DNA of 64,000 bases from Nemophila menziesii (GCA_029959085.1 JARWIR010000010.1:34650731-34714730); one strand, 5' to 3'; positions 44,883 through 56,528 are shown, counted from the stretch's first letter. Numbers and translations are program-made. Notes: generated from the letters alone by a model not told the origin.

Positions 44883-46456
44883 CCTCGAGAGTATGTTCTC
44901 TTTCTTCCTTACCATTTCTGTAAATATGTTTATCTGCTAAGTTTAATTTCTGTTTTTCGAGTCTTTTTCGAGTCGTGGGGACACGGCTCATTTTTGAGTT
45001 GGGGGTGTGGGGATTCGTTGTCTCTCATCTCCATTTTTCTGTTTTTTGGGTGAAATTAAAATTTTTTAATACATGGGAATTAGATGTAGAGTGTGTTTAA
45101 TAGCTTGAAAGCATAAGCTCAGTAGATTAATGATAGTAAGTGATATGTTTATGAGCTATGTATTTGTATGCTTTGAGTATTTGCAGGAAAACACACGTTG
45201 ATAGTAAAGAAAAGATTAGTGAGCAATGCGATAGAAATTATGTTCGATCTCAGGGAACCTTGAAAGTGTGTAGGCCGTGAGATCCAAGCTAGTTGAAAAA
45301 CCATTTGATGAAAGTGCTAAAGGTAAGAAATTTTCGAAATTACATAGTGTAGAAAGTAATTAAGGCGGTTCTTTCATATTTTGAAGCCCTTGAAGCCTTT
45401 TTATACCTTCTCACCTTGTGATTTTGATTTTATATGCTATATCCTTCTCAGCCCCTTCTAGCCTTTCTAAAGCCTTTTATTGAAACACGTTATAAGCCAT
45501 ATCCTTTAGATTATAGGACTTTTCCATATGACCCGCACTTGAATCGTGATGCATAGACAGTTGTTGTAGAGCTTGAGTTTGGGGTGGTGGGTCCACCATT
45601 ATGGGAATTGTTATTGGGTTGGGATTTTTTGAGCTTATTAATTGTGCTTTGTGCTTTATATTGATGATGAGTCACAGATTTGTAATGTAACCCTTTGTCG
45701 GGGTAATAGTGAATGAAAAAGAAGCTTCGAGCTAATTTTGCCAACAAGGGCATTAAAAGAAAACAAAATATATATATATATGAGAAATTAGCGTGATATC
45801 TTAACATTAAAAGAGAGTCATAGCTAGAAAATTGAATTGAAAAGAAAATATATATATTCGGACCGGCAAAGTGGATTTTTATGTGAACATCTTAAGCTTT
45901 AATTGGGTTATTGGGGATGCTAAATTGTGCATCAAGGAATTCATTGGGTTGAGTGAGAAACGTTTTATGAGAGTAACTCAAGCTCTAGGGAGATTCGTTG
46001 ATGGCTAGTGAGGAGAGAGCCAAAAGCTCACTCCAAATTATCCAAATACACTGTCATACCCGTCCCTAAGCCTACATTACAACCTTAAAGACCTTTTGAT
46101 TCTTTGCTATGTAATTGAGAAGTGATTGAGCCTTTAGATAGTAGTTAAGTGGATCCTTGGATACTAGTGAGGTTTGATGAACAATCTATAGCTATCTTGG
46201 GGAACTGAGTAAAGTCCCAATCCTTCTTACATTGCGAAACTAATCTGATCTTGAATTCAAGCCGTGTTGACTGTGGATATGAGAAGTGTACAGGTATGTA
46301 GTTTATGAATATTATTGCATGAAATTTTCTGAGTTATGTGCTTAGGTTTATTCTATATATTCTGCTATGCTTTTTCCCGTTGTGTTGAGAATTTTATAAG
46401 TGTGTATTTCTAGACTTCCCTTTGTTTTTATCTTTATTGTATCGGGACGATACAAC
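44883..46456 (+). other. Element A 3' noncoding region
   Basis: 1.57 kb between ORF3 and the polypurine tract, without a sense ORF. It holds a stem-loop (44970), TTTGAGTTGGGGGT (44993), CTTGAGTTTGGGGT (45572), a short TA microsatellite (about 45770-45782) and the ATTGTATCGGGACGATAC block just before the tract. It aligns with element B's region at 33959-35632. Confidence 0.75.
44970..44989 (+). other. Stem-loop after ORF3 (element A)
   Basis: GAGTCGTGGGGACACGGCTC: an 8-bp stem with one G-T pair and a GGGA loop, 88 bp after the ORF3 stop. It is followed at once by TTTGAGTTGGGGGTGTGGGG. Conserved in element B with a compensating base. Confidence 0.7.
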
Positions 46457-46472
46457 TTTGAGTTGGGGGTCT
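46457..46472 (+). other. Element A polypurine tract
   Basis: TTTGAGTTGGGGGTCT directly before the 3' LTR; expected primer site for plus-strand synthesis. The 14-mer TTTGAGTTGGGGGT also occurs at 43663 and 44993. Confidence 0.85.
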
Positions 46473-47999
46473 TGATGTCTCTTCATTTGTGATAGATTAA
46501 TGTTAGGATGAGACATCATTTTAAGTGATTTAGAAGTCAATAATGTTGATTTTCTTGAGTTTTAGTGCACTTTCCTATTTTGAGTCTTGATTTGTAGAAT
46601 TATTATTTTTAGAGCATATTGGGTTTAATTGTTTATTTAGTGTGTAGCTTTAAAGATAATTATGGAGCTTAATTAGAGTCCAAGTCAAAGACAACAATTT
46701 ATGGAAAGAGATTTGCATGGTAATTGGAGATAAGGAAAGAAAAGCTAAAAAGATGGAAAAGGAAAAGCTGTCTAAATCTGGGATTCTGCATATACGTCCA
46801 AAGATACGCGTTTTTACCTAAGAAAGAGGCCGATTTTGGTGATTTCCTTCTAATGGGTCTAGATAATTCTGTTGCGATTCTTTTGGTATCTTATGGAGCA
46901 AAATCCGACCAATAACGAAGAAGATATGCTCAAAACGGTGCAGCAGTGTTTATCTTTATTTCCATACGAATTTGAGTTGGGCTAGAAGTCCATTACCTTA
47001 ACTCTTCCTCAAGAAAACGAATTAGGTCTTCTAAACACCTATAAATACACCCTTATATCACTTTTAAATCATCCTTGCCTCATAGTAATTAGTTCTTAAG
47101 GTTTTATTCTTCCAGTTTATTGTAGAGAGCAAGATGATGTCTTTTGTAATTTCTTTTAGTTTATTTCCTTCAGGTATGAACTAAACCTCCCATAGCTTGG
47201 GTTTTGCATATGTATAATCTATGAATTCTAATTCTTCTATCTAAGTTTCTTTGGGAATTATATGTTTTAATCTGATATTAGCTTCTTACTTTATATTTGT
47301 TTATGTGTTTTGATTTAATGTCTTTCCTAGAACTGATCACTTTAGGATTGTTTTAAGAGTAGTTAGATGGTCTCCTTGACAGGGTGTTTAACTATTGAAC
47401 CACCACATAATATCTAGTGTCGGTAGCAGTTCTGACAAAACATACTTCTAACTAGATAGTCATTAGGGTTTGTTTTAACCACCGTATCACCAAGATTGCA
47501 GTATTTGCTTAGGGCCTTAGTGGCGTTTGATAACCCTATTTGAAATCACTTCTTGGTTGTGACGTAGCCCCCTTAGTCGCTCTCAAGGTCTAAGCTTGGG
47601 GAATTTAGAATCCTGACTAAGTATTACCAAGAGCTAATATTCTCCCTTATTAACTTGATTTGTAGATAGAATTAGAAGGATTAGTGCATACTAGCAAAAC
47701 CTAAGCTATATTTCTCATCTCATATTCTCAATCTTTTACTTTACTGTCTTTATTTTCTTAGTTTTAATTGCTATTTTCGAATTCCTACTTGCTTTATTTT
47801 GTGTTTTCTAATTATTTACTTTTACTCGTAATTTCTACTCACGCGATTAACACACTTAAGTCCCTGAGAACGAAATCTACTTATCATTAAAACTTGCATA
47901 CGTCCTGTAATACTTGCAGTACTGTGCCTGTCTAGGGTGAGAGTGCGTAGTTTCTTGGCTTAATTTTATCTTATTTTTATCACACCCTAGGCGACACCA
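46473..47999 (+). repeat. Element A 3' LTR
   Basis: 1527 bp, TGATGTCTCTTC to GGCGACACCA, about 20 differences from the 5' LTR including one 1-bp indel near the CGTCCTGTAAT block. TATA at 47040-47049. Confidence 0.95.
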
Positions 48000-49123
48000 A
48001 TAGTCTTAACCTTGTCGTCCACGTATTGGATCTTCCTCATGTTAGAAGTTGTATCTTGGGTCAATTGAAAAAGTTTACTTTGCATTTATTCTATGACTGT
48101 AGTGAGCCGCATTACATTCTTCTCTAAAAGTTGATTATGTTGTTTCAGATCTTGATTCTGTTGTTGCAGGCTTTGCACTACTGATGCATTGATCTTTGAT
48201 TCAAGTCTTCTCATATTGTCCTTCGAGAAGTTGATGAATTGACTAATAGTCTCTTTTAAATCAGTGATTTCTTCTTGAGGACGTGATGGCGCTTGACTTC
48301 CATTGTGCACATTGCAGCCCGGTGGATGATTAACTTGATTTTCATAGGCTTGTTCTTGTAGGTATAACTGTTGAGGTGGCACTTGCATGCTTTCCTTAAC
48401 TATTATAGCGAGTTGTTGTATTTGATCTTGCAATCTTGAAAACCTTGCTTCTGTTTCTTCGTTAGTGGTAGGAGTTTGTTCTTGTGGCCAACTTACGTCG
48501 GTCTCAATGATTGTTTCCGTACCACTCTTTGTTTCTTTCGGATCCATAGAGACAAAACTACCACGACCCATATCATCTACTCTCATCCTTGACTCTCTAT
48601 TGAGTCTATTATAAAACATGGATAATTGTAATTGTGGCGTGTATCCATGTATTGGAATTCTTTCCAACTTCTTTTGAAATCTCGTCCATGCTTCGCCAAC
48701 ACTCTTTCCGGCTTCTTGTAAGAAATTTATAAGCTCCAATAGTTCCTTCACTTGCATACTTGTAGAATAAAATTTATCAAGGAATCTTTCTTGAAGCTTG
48801 TCCCAATTTGTTATTAGCTCGGGAGGTTTATCGTCTAACCAATCGCTTGCTTTTCCGGTCAAGAAAAATTGAAACATTAAATAATACATTTGTTCTTGCG
48901 TAACACCTTCATTAATGTAGGCATCACAGAATTGCATGAATTTCTAAACAGATCTGACCGGATCTTGATGTGTATCACCACTATATTTCCCATAGCTCGC
49001 AAATTGATTAATCAGGTCAGGATCGGGCTTGAATCGAATGACTTGAATAATTGGGACGCGAAACCCAATGGGTTTCACTCGGAATTGACCAGGAAAACCT
49101 AGCTCTAACCGTTGATTAGCCAT
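48000..49123 (-). pseudogene. gag: Element B gag, 5' part
   Basis: It starts at ATG 49123 (MANQRLELGFPG), shortly after the primer-binding site. The N-terminus FRVKPIGFRVP and RFKPDPDLINQFASYG match A. One stop (TAG near 48946) lies before the core: QFCDAYINEGVTQEQMYY, FFLTGKASDWLDDKP, DKFYSTSMQVKELLELINF, EAWTRFQKKLERIPIHGY. The long glutamine-rich C-terminal part contains a coiled-coil-like stretch (QQQNQDLKQHNQLLEKNVMR). A TAA at 48086 breaks it before the junction with element A. No CCHC knuckle is visible, unlike A: the place where A has it reads GCNVHNG. Confidence 0.85.
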
Positions 49124-49227
49124 CTAAAATCCTGAGAAAGACAAAAACAAAAAGAACACGTAAAACTGAAAACAAATAAAAACTTCTACACTACATAAAC
49201 ACAAAACAGATTTAACTTAAAGATAAA

Positions 49228-49245
49228 TCCCCGGCAGCGGCGCCA
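49228..49245 (-). other. Element B primer-binding site (tRNA-Asp)
   Basis: Sense TGGCGCCGCTGCCGGGGA, identical to element A's site and 6 bp from the LTR end. Confidence 0.85.
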
Positions 49246-49251
49246 AAAACT

Positions 49252-50727
49252 TGGCGGGGGAAAAGGTGTGATAAATAAACAGATAAATAAGATAATAATA
49301 AATGACACACAACCTTGTCTACCACGAGAAACTCACTGCAAGTATTACAAATCGTTTGTATGTTTTAATGATAAGTCAAGTTCGTTCGCAGGGATTAAAT
49401 CTGTTAGATCTACTTGTATTCAATAAGCGTATATGAATTTAGATATTGAGATAAAAATATAAAAAGGTGAATCAAATATTTGATATGAAATAAATATATA
49501 CGAATGCAGATAAATAAATATAAATGTAAGTCAGATAAATTAGGGTCACTAATATGAGTCTATTACTAAGTTATTCTATTCTGTCACACATTGAGCATTA
49601 TATATTAACCGGGATTCTAAATTCTACATAACCCCCATCAGGGTGGACTTAGGAGCAACCTCTCCACTACCAGGGATTCCTGAGTAATGATTGGTTATTA
49701 AAAAAACCTTTATAGCTATCTAGATAGGGTCATAACTAGACAATTATGTGGTGTTGTCAATAACTAAGAATAGTCCTATGATTGGCCAAATCTAGGGCTG
49801 TAACAATAAGTCAAAACACATAATAACAATATACGCCAAGCTCAAATCAATTAAAATAACAAATAGTATTAATGAATGTAGACAAAATAATAACCCAACA
49901 ATTAAAAGTAAAACTTACAAAATAAAAGCTTAAAAATATGGTGAAGCCACAAATCTTTAGCCAATTACCCTAAATATCGAGAAGGTGAGATGTAGAAGAG
50001 GAGTTTGTCACTCTCCAACTTCTTGATTCTTGTCTTCCTCTATAGGTCAGCTTGCTTCTTGGATGAATAGCTTGATACTAAGGATGAATAATCAATTAAA
50101 GGACTAAACTATTATTTAAAACTGAGAAAATACAAGCAAGGACTAAACTTATACTTGGCACTGAGCAAGGACATGTTTACAATGGTTTAAGGGTGTATTT
50201 ATAGGTGTTCAGGAAGACCTAATTCGTTTTCTTGGAGTAGAAGACAATTAATGGACTCCTAGCCTAACTCAACTTCGTAACCCTAAAATATAGACTAGGT
50301 AAGATCATGTTGCTGATTTGTTTTGGCCGTAATGCTTTCAATACTTATCTGTTTGATGCGTTCCAATAGTCGAAACTGATCGTCTCGGAAAGCTCTTTAA
50401 CTTTTCTTCATCTCATTCTTCCAAATTCCTAACCGATCTTGAGATATGAGTCCTTTTGTGGTCGTAGGTGCTGGAATTCAGATTTATTTGGCTACTTTAT
50501 CTTTCCATATTCTAGCTTTTGTTTCCTTATCTCCAATTTCCATGTATATCTTCTTTCCTTTATCTCTTAGAATTTAATTGACATCTAATTAATCTCCATA
50601 TATATCTTTAAAGCTTCACACTAAATAAATAATTAAACCCAATATGCTTTAAAAATAATAAATCTTTGAATCAAGACTAGAAATAGGAAAGTGCACTAAT
50701 ACATAATAAAATCGAGTATTTAGATTT
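49252..50727 (-). repeat. Element B 5' LTR, truncated at its start
   Basis: From the LTR end TGGCGGGGG (plus strand, 49252) homology to the B 3' LTR runs to about 50724. The expected last 80 bp (the LTR start with TGATGTCTCC) are missing, and LINE sequence begins. TATA-like TATAAATACACCC lies near 50200-50188 on the minus strand. Confidence 0.85.
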
Positions 50728-50738
50728 ATCATAGAGCT

Positions 50739-53000
50739 AAAACCCCTCGTATTCCATGTTGTAATAATCATTAAATGGTTTTAGAGGGTTCCCAAATATT
50801 TGCACTCCTTAAATTTGCACCTTTAGCTCTCCAACACATCCTCCTAAGTCGGGTATATACTCTTTTAGCAAGTAGTAGTTTCCTCTCACTAGCCTCGCAT
50901 TTCTTTGTTCTTTTACTAACAACAACTTGAAACAGTTCCTCTTTTTCGCACCCCAAACCATACAAAACCATAACACCCAAACTATTCGAAGTCCCCAAAA
51001 ATTAACTACATGCTCCTTACTCGGACTCTTCAACACAACTTGACTACCAATAATTTACTGTTTTTCACCGCCTATATCGAACTCAAGCAGTTCCAACGCC
51101 TGTAGTCAAGGTTGCTGCAGAACAAGATTCAAAGCTCCCACTTGCATCTAGCTCACATCCTACAACTCTGTCGTAGATAGCTACTTGAAGATTGCGTTGT
51201 ACTGGAATTTTTTTGCAGGCCTGCACTATACTGGAACTCCCCACAGGGGTTGGACCTGCAGCAAAATCACACGCAGCTTCATGCTACTGTAACTTTCCAG
51301 CTGCAGTATTCTCAAGAACTTCTCCTTTATTGCACCCATGATGTCCCGTTTTTTCTATAAATTGGACATAGACCCACACAGAAAATTACGACTACGCGGC
51401 TTCTTTTTACCACCTAAACTCTCCTTTTTCTCAATCTTATAAAAGTACTTAGCTTCCCAGTGCCAAAATTCTTTACACCTCCTACAACATGGGGGTAAAT
51501 TTTCATACTTGAATCTAACCTGATGTTTCTTCCCCTTGAACGATCCAAACTCAACCACAACCTTGTGCTCCTTACTCAAATCCAATTCCACAAGCAATCT
51601 AACATAACTAATATCCCCACTCTAGATAGTAATCCCATTAGTACGTATATGCTTACCTACTTGTGAAGCGACTTTATCTAGCCGATAAAAGGTACGAGCT
51701 ACTTCCAGAAGGTTTGGAAGGATAATCCATGATGGTATCTTAGCAATCTCAAGATTCCTAAAGTCAAAGAAACTCCAAAATTTCAGTGAGTAAAAGAATT
51801 TTTCCATGGGAAATGAAGGGTCCTTTCATGAGTATACTCCTTATGTCTTCATCTTTATCAAACTTAAACACAAGCCAACCACTAGGGTGTCTTCTCACGT
51901 TACACCCAAACTTACATTCCCTCATAATTTTCTAAATATCCTCCAACCACATAACCAATAAGCGAAACCCAAAAGTTTGTTTAATTGTTAACATATCGCT
52001 CTCCAATAGTTGCAAAATTTCTCCATCTACGGGCTCAGATTATTGTAACTCCATTCCAACTGAGGCTTTACGGTTATTCAAAAGCACATTCTTGTAACCT
52101 GACCTCACACTTTCCTCTTTAGTTGAATGGGCTTCTCCCAAACACTTTGTATCGGCAACGAGGTTCCCAGTCAAAGTCACGGGTCCCATGGTGGTCCTTT
52201 CATGCCATCCATTGACCACCTTCTTTGATACAATAGAATCCTCAACTAATATCTCCTTAGCCTCATTTATAACCAAAGACTCTGACTTATATATTTTATC
52301 AAACATTTGGTGAGCAACAAGCTCATCCAAAATTCTCCACTATTTTCTTATCAAATCTCCCACAAGATTTAACAAATCTCGTTTTAGCCACCATTTATAT
52401 ATCAAATGCACCAAGATACGCAAATTTTGCACACAGTATTCTGGCAAAATGGAGCGAAGCCTCCCCCACAAGAGGAGAGTACCTCAACCTGAAATCAAGA
52501 TGGGGAAACCGGCATCCAAGTCTCCCTTCAAACTTGTCATTCCGGTGAGAAATTTACGGGAATTTTGTTCCTTCATGAGCTCCATTTGGGTATCATCTAA
52601 TTCTTCCTCTTCAATTGTATCCAATCTAAGGTTTTGTTTCCCCAAATCCTTCTTCAAATTCACCATACTACCTTACTTAGATGGTCCAAGGATACCAATA
52701 TCCGGTAAGTTATGTGCTAGCGTGAGACTAATCATGCTCGGGAGTGACCGGGCATCCGAGTTTACCCAAGACGTGAGGTTCTTGGGGTCCGGCGGCTCCT
52801 TAGTGAAGGAAGCTTGGTGAATTAACTTTAAGTCTCCCTGGTCCAAATCGGTCGGTGAAACTCTTTGAACTTGTTGTATATATGTTTGATTCATCAAGTA
52901 GGAGAAGAAATATAGAAAAAAACTGTGAGATATGCGCTAAATCTGGATGATTTAGGACAAGAACCTTCTAATATTTATCTAGCTTTCTCTCTCTAGAATT
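50739..53000 (-). mobile_element. LINE copy 2: ORF1 and the start of ORF2
   Basis: A minus-strand LINE of the same family as copy 1. ORF1 is at 52897-50771; ORF2 begins at 50771 with MIITTWNTRGF and is cut after about 11 codons by the junction with element B. The remainder of ORF2 is not at the other end of B, so the junction includes a deletion or rearrangement. Confidence 0.75.
50771..52897 (-). pseudogene. LINE copy 2 ORF1 (DUF4283-type, zinc finger)
   Basis: It starts about 52897 (MMNQTYIQQVQR). Pieces in shifting frames include LDTIEEEELDDTQMELMKEQ, DELVAHQMFDKIYKSE, the DUF4283 region at 51807-51622 with FRNLEIAKIPSWI, LEVARTFYRLDKVASQVGKH, and a zinc-finger block YENLPPCCRRCKEFWHW (51500). 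A glutamine/serine-rich linker follows, and a basic C-terminus ends EPSKTI. The stop TAA (50773-50771) overlaps the ORF2 ATG in TAATG. At least four stops or frame changes. Confidence 0.72.
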
Positions 53001-53423
53001 CCGGTTAATAGATCTTGCTTGGGAGTCTTAGTGTGGTAGGGGTTTCCATTATTATTATCACGTGACAATCCCCACAAGGAATGTATGCAAAATCTGGTTT
53101 ATGTTTTTAGCGATAAAAAGAAATTGTAAAATGTATCTTAATTACTCACTATCTAATACTATATTTTTTTTTTTTTGGCTTAGCAAGGCAGCTTTTATAT
53201 TTCATTTCAAATCAACATTCATTTTACAACCCATCTGGTTAGGCCCAGAGACTTAGATAAACATAATCCCTACCCTGGCCCAATACAATGGCCCGGTAAC
53301 CAATACTAGAAATAATCTATTACACAGGTATACAACCCAACTCAATAAAAGTCAAAATCAATAGACTAAATTTACTCCTCTTCTAATTAGAACACAAACC
53401 CTAAAAAGGTGATTTTTATCTCT

Positions 53424-54979
53424 TCATCTTCTGATCCTCTCTGATGGAAGAATCATTAGCTCCACCATCAATCTGCAATCTTCTTCACCAACCTGACCCA
53501 AAGCCTTGAACTTTACATGGTTCTCGATCGTATATATGGAGATCTTGTCAAAAATGTCCTCACTGTTGAATTGTTGTTTAAAGATTCGGTTGTTTCTTTC
53601 ATTCCAGGTGGTATACACCGCAATTGCTAATACAACTCTGATAACCTCATTCCTTAGCTTTTTTGATTGATTATTACTTAGCCATTTCATAATATCATTC
53701 CAATTGGCAGGTAGTTTCATTCCTATTTTTTCTTTACATTTATCCTATATACTCTTAGTAAATAGGCACTCACAATACAGATGGTCACGATCCTTACTTG
53801 CAACATTGCATAATTCGCGCATTGGATTAGCAATAACTCCCCAGTTCAATAACCTTTGCTTCGTTGGGATTCTATTAATATGGGTGAGCCAGAGGAGAAC
53901 TTTATATTTTGGTAAACTTTTAGTCTTCCAGTTATCTTTATACCAACTAACCTCTTTAACTTTTTGTCTCAGGGCTTTATATACTTGAGCTGATATAAAT
54001 GTTCCTTTTTTCGTGTACAAGCATTTTACCCTATCTTTACTGTCTGATATTTCTATCCCTTTAGCTACCTCATTCATGAAACTCAACATAGTAGGCCACC
54101 TCCATCTACCATTATAGATAAATTCAGCTAATTTACTGTTAGTATAGTAGCCAGAAGCTAAATTACTACCCTTCACTTCACTTAAGCATTGATTGTTAGG
54201 TAACCAATTGTCCCACCATAAGGATATGTCCATACCATTTCCCACATAGTACTTAACCATACTTTTAGCAACGTTTCTCACCTTAATATCTTCCTCTAAC
54301 CCCAAGAACAGTCCTGAGATATCTTTATTTTCCAAAAAGACTTATCTTTTAGCAGATTAATATGTACCCACTGAGACCATAGTATTTGGTAAACAACAAC
54401 CCAAAGTAGCTTAATTGTTGCTACTTGAATCTGAATGTATAAGTCCTTTTACCCCTAATCCTCCTATTTCGAGAGGTTTACAGACAATGTCCCGAGAAAC
54501 TTTTGCCCCTCCATCATATTTAATTTGCCCTCCCCAAAGAAAAGCCATAATCATGTTTTGTAGTAGCTTGATTATCTTCTTTGGCAGGTTAAAAATATTA
54601 CACCGATGGCTGGTTATTCAACTCGGTACTGATTTGATAAGCTGTAACTACCTGCATATGAGAGGTATCTTGCACACCAATGATCAATCTTGGAAGTTAA
54701 GTCCTTTCTTAACAAGGGCAGCTTTTTCTTGGGATGGTTTAAAGTACACAAGTAAGTCATCTGCAAACATCAGATTGTTTACTTAAGTTTTTCATATTTT
54801 GGATGCCAGCTAAAATTCTTTTTATTTCCCATATGTGGCAGGATTTGTGTGAGGACCTCCATCCCTATCACAAACAAATATGGTGATAGGGGTTCCCCCT
54901 GTCTCAGACCCCTCTCCCCTTTGAAAAAACCCTTGTTGAGCTCCATTGATCATAATGGCATAAGTTGTACTAGTAAGGC
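53424..54979 (-). pseudogene. LINE copy 3 ORF2: RT end and zf-RVT
   Basis: After the LTR junction: INGAQQGFFKGERGLRQG, GEPLSPYLFVIG (54900), then broken sequence including LSYAGS. An open stretch at 54335-53745 carries VKYYVGNGMDISLWWDNWLP and zf-RVT blocks SLPKYKVLLWLTHINR, RIPTKQRLLNWG and CNVASKDRDHLYCEC. It ends at 53720-53424 with TTWNERNNRIFKQQF. No RVT_3 RNase H follows, as in the LINE at 10882. Confidence 0.8.
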
Positions 54980-56523
54980 TGGTGTCGCCTAGGGTGTGAT
55001 AAAAATATGATAAATAAATCCGGAAAACAATGCACTAATCACCCTAGACAAGCACGGTACTGCAAGTATTATAGGTTGTATGCAAGTTTTAATGATAAGA
55101 AATATTCGTTCTCAGGGACTTAGTGTGTTATACGAATGAGCTAATAATCAGAGTAGCAATAATTAATTAAAAGACAAAAAGTAAATATGATTGATTGAGA
55201 GATGAATTAATAACTAAATAAATTAAAAGACAATAAAACAAATATGGAAAATATGAGATGAGAGAGTATAGCTTAGGTTTTGCTAGCATGCACTAATCCT
55301 TCTAATTCTTTCGATCAATTTCAGTTTATAAGGGAGACAATAGCTCTTAGATATGTAGTCAGGATTCTAAATTCCTACTTACACCCAGAGAGCGAATAGG
55401 TAGGCTACGACAGAACCACGAGGTGGCCTTAAAGAGGGTTATCCTACGCCCCTAGGTTCCTAAGAATATCTTTACTTCAATTGGTGATATGGTGATTAAA
55501 TCAAACCCTAATGACTATCTAGTTAGGCTGGTGTTGTCACAACCAATTCCTTATTCTAGACATTTATGTGGTATTTCAATAATTAGACACCCCTTTTGGG
55601 AGACCATCTAACTACTATTAGCAAAGTCCTAAATTGATCAGGTTCAAGACAAACAATAAACCAAAGAACATAAAACAGATATATGGTTAAGTAGCTAGAA
55701 TCAGATTAAAACATATAATTCCCAAAGAAACTTAGATAGAAAGAAAATAGAATTCATAGATTATACATAATGCAAAACCCAAGCTATCGGAAAATTAGTT
55801 ACCTGAAAGAAATTAACTAAAAGAATGATACATAGATGTCATCCTGCTCTCTTCAATAACTCTAATGATATAAAACTTAATGACTAACTTATGGGAGGCA
55901 AGGATCACTTTACAAAGGTTTAAGGGTGTATTTATAGGTGTTTAGAAGACCTAATTCGTTTTCTTGGAGTGTAAGACAAGTAACTTGGACTCCAATCCCA
56001 ACTAAAATTCATAACCCTAAAATATAGAAAAGGTAATAATCGGCCACTGTTTTGTTTTGGCCGTAACGCCTTCAATACTTATCCATTTGATGCGTTCTAT
56101 ATGTCTAAACTGATCGTCTCGGAAAGCTCTATGACTTTGATTCATTCCATTCTTCCAAATTCCTAGGCAATCTTGATTAATGATCACTTCTATGGCCGTG
56201 TGTGCTGGAATTCAGATTTATTTGGCAACTTTATCTTTCCATATCTTATCTTTTCTTTCCTTATCTCCAATTTCCATGCATATTTTTTTTTCCTTTATCT
56301 CTTAGAATTGAATTTGAATATAATTAATCACCATATATATCTTTAAAGCTTCACAATTAACAAACAATTAAACCCAATATGCTCTAAAAATAATAAATCA
56401 TTAAATCAAGACAAGAAATAGGAAAGTGCATTAATACATAATAAAATCGAGTATTTAGACTTCTAAAACACCAAAAATGATGTCTCCGACTAAGATTAAA
56501 TCATCACAAATGGGGAGACATCA
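54980..56523 (-). mobile_element. Solo LTR, B-like, in LINE copy 3
   Basis: On the minus strand TGATGTCTCCCCATTTGTG to GGCGACACCA, 1544 bp. The perfect 5-bp duplication AAGGC is at 54975-54979 and 56524-56528. TATA-like CTATAAATACACCC lies near 55939-55926. Its start region is closest to element B's LTRs, but the end is the common GGCGACACCA. Confidence 0.93.
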
Positions 56524-56528
56524 AAGGC

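Larger units (their letters stand above)
38064..47999 (+). mobile_element. Element A: recent non-autonomous Ty3/Gypsy retrotransposon
   Basis: A complete 9936-bp element with two LTRs (1526 and 1527 bp, about 20 differences by eye, near 98.7 percent identity), a perfect 5-bp duplication ATAGT (38059-38063 and 48000-48004), tRNA-Asp primer-binding site and polypurine tract. It carries three coding regions: gag, a protease-integrase-tail ORF, and a PF20167-type ORF. RT, RNase H and integrase catalytic domains are absent, so movement needs enzymes from another element. At the usual plant rate of about 1.3e-8 per site per year for the pair, it would be on the order of one million years old (inference). 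Confidence 0.95.
30872..50727 (-). mobile_element. Element B: non-autonomous Ty3/Gypsy (Athila-like), minus strand
   Basis: In sense order: 5' LTR (49252 up to 50727, start missing), tRNA-Asp primer-binding site, gag, protease joined to an integrase tail, GC-rich array, ORF3 remnant, 3' noncoding region, polypurine tract, 3' LTR (33944-30872). Element A and a solo LTR are inserted in it. RT, RNase H and the integrase core are missing, as in A. Protein similarity to A is moderate (gag core about 45 percent by eye), so B is a sister family and not a copy of A. Several stops mark it as older. Confidence 0.85.

Noticed and set aside
45511..45807. 98-codon minus-strand ORF
   Set aside because: Antisense to element A's 3' noncoding region and not conserved in B.
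46724..46915. 63-codon ORF in the 3' LTR, also in the 5' LTR
   Set aside because: Lies in U3, is not conserved in the other LTR subfamilies and resembles no protein.
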